From Streptomyces phaeofaciens (GTDB lineage: Bacteria; Actinomycetota; Actinomycetes; Streptomycetales; Streptomycetaceae): DNA of 64,000 nt. The notes beneath the pieces were generated by a model. It ran no database searches. It saw nothing but the letters and a program-made list of their open reading frames with translations, and had not been told where the DNA came from. Numbering within the stretch: position 1 is the first letter of the stretch; the number at the start of each line of letters is the position of its first letter. The translations under genes were made by a program, and so were the position numbers. This document shows, piece after piece, positions 62,456-64,000 of this stretch. The DNA is taken from contig NZ_BMSA01000005.1 of assembly GCF_014648915.1 (NCBI RefSeq), forward strand, positions 1 through 64,000, read 5' to 3'.

Positions 62456-63829
62456 CTATGCGCGCACCCCCACCACCTCCAGCGCCACGCGCTGCCGGGC
62501 CGTCGGACGTGCCGGGAAGTAGAGGTAGCAGACTCCGCCGGTCCCGGAGACGACCGTGCCGCTCGCGTTGTACCGCTTGGTCCGCAGCCAGACGTTCTCG
62601 AACTCCCGCCGCCGGTACACGCGCCGCACCGACGCGTCGTCGGCCGCGTTCGGGTCGTTGGCGATCACATCGCCGTCGGCGGTGAAGCCGATCACGGTCA
62701 TCAGGTGCCCGGCCGTGCCGTATCCGGCGCCGGTCAGCTCCTCCTTGAGGAAGGACTGGGAGGTCATCGCGGGGATACCGGCCGCGATCAGCGTCTCCAG
62801 ATCGGTGAGGGAGGCGAGCCGGGTGACCACGCCCTGGAGATCCTTGAAGGTGGCCGCGTAGGCCGCGTTGAACGGCCAGTTGCCGCAGCCGCCGTACTGG
62901 TGGTCGTACGTGTGGCGGGCCGCGTGGCACACCTGCGGGTCGGAGTAGGCCGGGTCGACCCACTTCAGCTGCGCGGGGGTCAGCCGGCCGCCCCAGTACT
63001 CGATGATCATCTGCGAGGAGGTGGGGCTGCACCAGGCTTCGCCGCCGTTGTCGTACTCCGGGTAGCGGCCCTTGTGGATCTCCTGCGAGTAGCGCGGCAC
63101 GGCCAGCTCCCGGGCGAGGCCGGGCACCGAGGCGGGGACGGTGAAGCGGTCCGGGACGTCCGAGCCCATCACGCCGGCCCGCCACACGGTCGGGGTGAGC
63201 CCGGTGCCGGGCCGGCGGTGGAGGGTCAGCCGGATCCGGTACGACACCAGCCGCAGGCCCGTCGCGGTGTCGTCGATCGCGAGGGTGTCCGTCCAGACCG
63301 TGCTGCGGCCGTCGGTCTGGCCGTCGACGGAGGTCCGCCTGATGTCCTGGTCGCCGGCCGCCCAGCGGCCCATCACGTACCAGGGGGTGTCCGTGCCGTC
63401 GGAGTACGTGCCCGTCAGCTCGATCTGGAGCCAGGTGCCGGCCGGGGTGCTCGCGTTCCAGGAGACGATCGCCTCGGTCGCGGGGACGGCGAGCCGGTGG
63501 ACGGAGGACGTCCAGGTCGCGTACTCCCAGGCGGCGGTGGTCTTCGTGTGCGGGTCGGTGTGGTCGAGGGTGCCGAGCGGGGCGTCGACGGCCAGCCCCG
63601 GCCGGGCTCCCGCGACGGCCCGGGTGCCCTGGGCGGTGCCGGTGATCCAGTCGGCGTACGTGACCCAGGAGCGGTGGTCGACCGGGCGGGCCCGGGCCGC
63701 GTCGCCGTCCACGGTCTCGGCGGTCTCATCGGTGCCGGCGGCCACCGCCGCGCCCGTGCCGCCGGCCACGGCCGCGGCCACGGCGGCGGCGAGGACGCTT
63801 CTGCGGGACGGCTGTTCTGCCCTGCTCAT
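62456..63829 (-). CDS. exported C39-like cysteine peptidase
   Basis: The 457-residue protein starts with a twin-arginine-type signal (MSRAEQPSRRSVLAAAVAAAVAGG). A long beta-rich N-terminal half (about 45-235) precedes a C39-like papain-fold domain. The catalytic cysteine is Cys267 in EAWCSPTSSQ, the His lies in AGHLMTVIGF and the Asp/Asn in VIANDPNA. Unlike ABC-exporter C39 domains it is stand-alone and exported, so it may process wall-associated or secreted substrates. The ATG at 63829 is preceded by GGGGG. An 8-bp tandem array lies 39 bp upstream. Confidence 0.85.
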   Translation of the reverse strand: MSRAEQPSRRSVLAAAVAAAVAGGTGAAVAAGTDETAETVDGDAARARPVDHRSWVTYADWITGTAQGTRAVAGARPGLAVDAPLGTLDHTDPHTKTTAAWEYATWTSSVHRLAVPATEAIVSWNASTPAGTWLQIELTGTYSDGTDTPWYVMGRWAAGDQDIRRTSVDGQTDGRSTVWTDTLAIDDTATGLRLVSYRIRLTLHRRPGTGLTPTVWRAGVMGSDVPDRFTVPASVPGLARELAVPRYSQEIHKGRYPEYDNGGEAWCSPTSSQMIIEYWGGRLTPAQLKWVDPAYSDPQVCHAARHTYDHQYGGCGNWPFNAAYAATFKDLQGVVTRLASLTDLETLIAAGIPAMTSQSFLKEELTGAGYGTAGHLMTVIGFTADGDVIANDPNAADDASVRRVYRRREFENVWLRTKRYNASGTVVSGTGGVCYLYFPARPTARQRVALEVVGVRA

Positions 63830-63868
63830 GAGCGGAGGACCCCCAGGGTGTCCGGTGCGCGGCTGGTG

Positions 63869-63940
63869 CGGCTGTGCGGCTGTGCGGCTGTGCGGCTGTG
63901 CGGCTGTGCGGCTGTGCGGCTGTGCGGCTGTGCGGCTGTG
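63869..63940. repeat. nine perfect copies of an 8-bp tandem repeat
   Basis: CGGCTGTG is repeated nine times without error from 63869 to 63940 (72 bp). The array lies 39 bp upstream of the leftward C39-like peptidase start, in its 5' leader or promoter. Because 8 is not a multiple of three, copy change would shift frames but here should only alter promoter spacing. Confidence 0.95.
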
Positions 63941-64000
63941 CGGCCACTATGGACGCGGGTGCCCCCGCCCGCCAGCACCTTCGCCCGGGAGCGCCCGTCG

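Noticed and set aside
63869..63940. CRISPR array
   Set aside because: Units are 8 bp, contiguous and without spacers; no cas genes are present.

Overview
The window is a stretch of chromosome from a high-GC actinobacterium, almost certainly a Streptomyces. Supporting signs are the very high G+C in third codon positions, frequent GTG/TTG starts and ATGA/GTGA overlaps, an RbpA gene behind a textbook sigma-R promoter, a complete CvnABCD 'conservon', DasR-type boxes at PTS and chitinase genes, and a small protein of the SCO1431 type. From memory, the order crr-ptsI ... rbpA-fxsA-ppm ... acyl-CoA dehydrogenase-chitinase resembles the SCO1390-SCO1432 part of S. coelicolor; this could not be checked here. 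No rRNA, tRNA, CRISPR array, intact insertion sequence or prophage was recognised.

Layout. 1-10.7 kb: a DasR box, crr and ptsI (general PTS proteins), a hypothetical protein, acetoacetyl-CoA synthetase, a GH31 glucosidase, a NUDIX hydrolase and a DUF35/SCP-x-thiolase pair. 10.8-15.5 kb: an EAL-CBS-GGDEF protein and glycerol uptake/phosphorylation (glpF, glpK). 15.6-21.4 kb: conservon cvnABCD with an unusual structured insert between cvnC and cvnD, plus a membrane protein. 21.7-24.9 kb: aldehyde dehydrogenase and an APC permease. 24.9-32.1 kb: a three-gene operon for a 1541-residue SMC-like ATPase and two probable accessory subunits (kleisin-like and winged-helix), resembling MukBEF/MksBEF/Wadjet but with no nuclease gene beside it. 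32.3-37.8 kb: a GntR regulator and a divergent 5-oxoproline operon (MFS, DUF1445, pxpA, pxpB, pxpC). 37.9-41.3 kb: SGNH hydrolase and two GT4 glycosyltransferases. 41.5-45.8 kb: HEAT and ankyrin proteins, a 64-residue membrane protein and an FtsK-like protein with a degenerate P-loop. 45.9-51 kb: MocR regulator/YczE pair, GDPD, MFS, rbpA. 51-55 kb: fxsA, polyprenol-phosphate mannose synthase, amidohydrolase, Lrp regulator. 55.5-62 kb: small conserved proteins, an APH-like/CrtC-like pair, acyl-CoA dehydrogenase, chitinase, TetR. 62-64 kb: SCO1431-like protein and an exported C39-like peptidase.

How parts fit together. The crr/ptsI operon and the chitinase both carry DasR-type sites, linking chitin breakdown to N-acetylglucosamine uptake. 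The thiolase operon and the APH/CrtC-like operon, about 49 kb apart, share the palindrome TGACG-N3-CGTCA, suggesting a common repressor of a lipid-type pathway. The pxp operon looks like a complete uptake-and-hydrolysis unit for 5-oxoproline under a GntR/FCD repressor.

The strongest candidates for something new are the SMC-like operon (24932-32148) with a 22-bp tandem repeat just upstream, and a 110-bp palindromic element at 37829-37938 whose two arms supply the stop codons of the genes on both sides. Short tandem repeats with 8- or 9-bp units recur at gene borders throughout the window.
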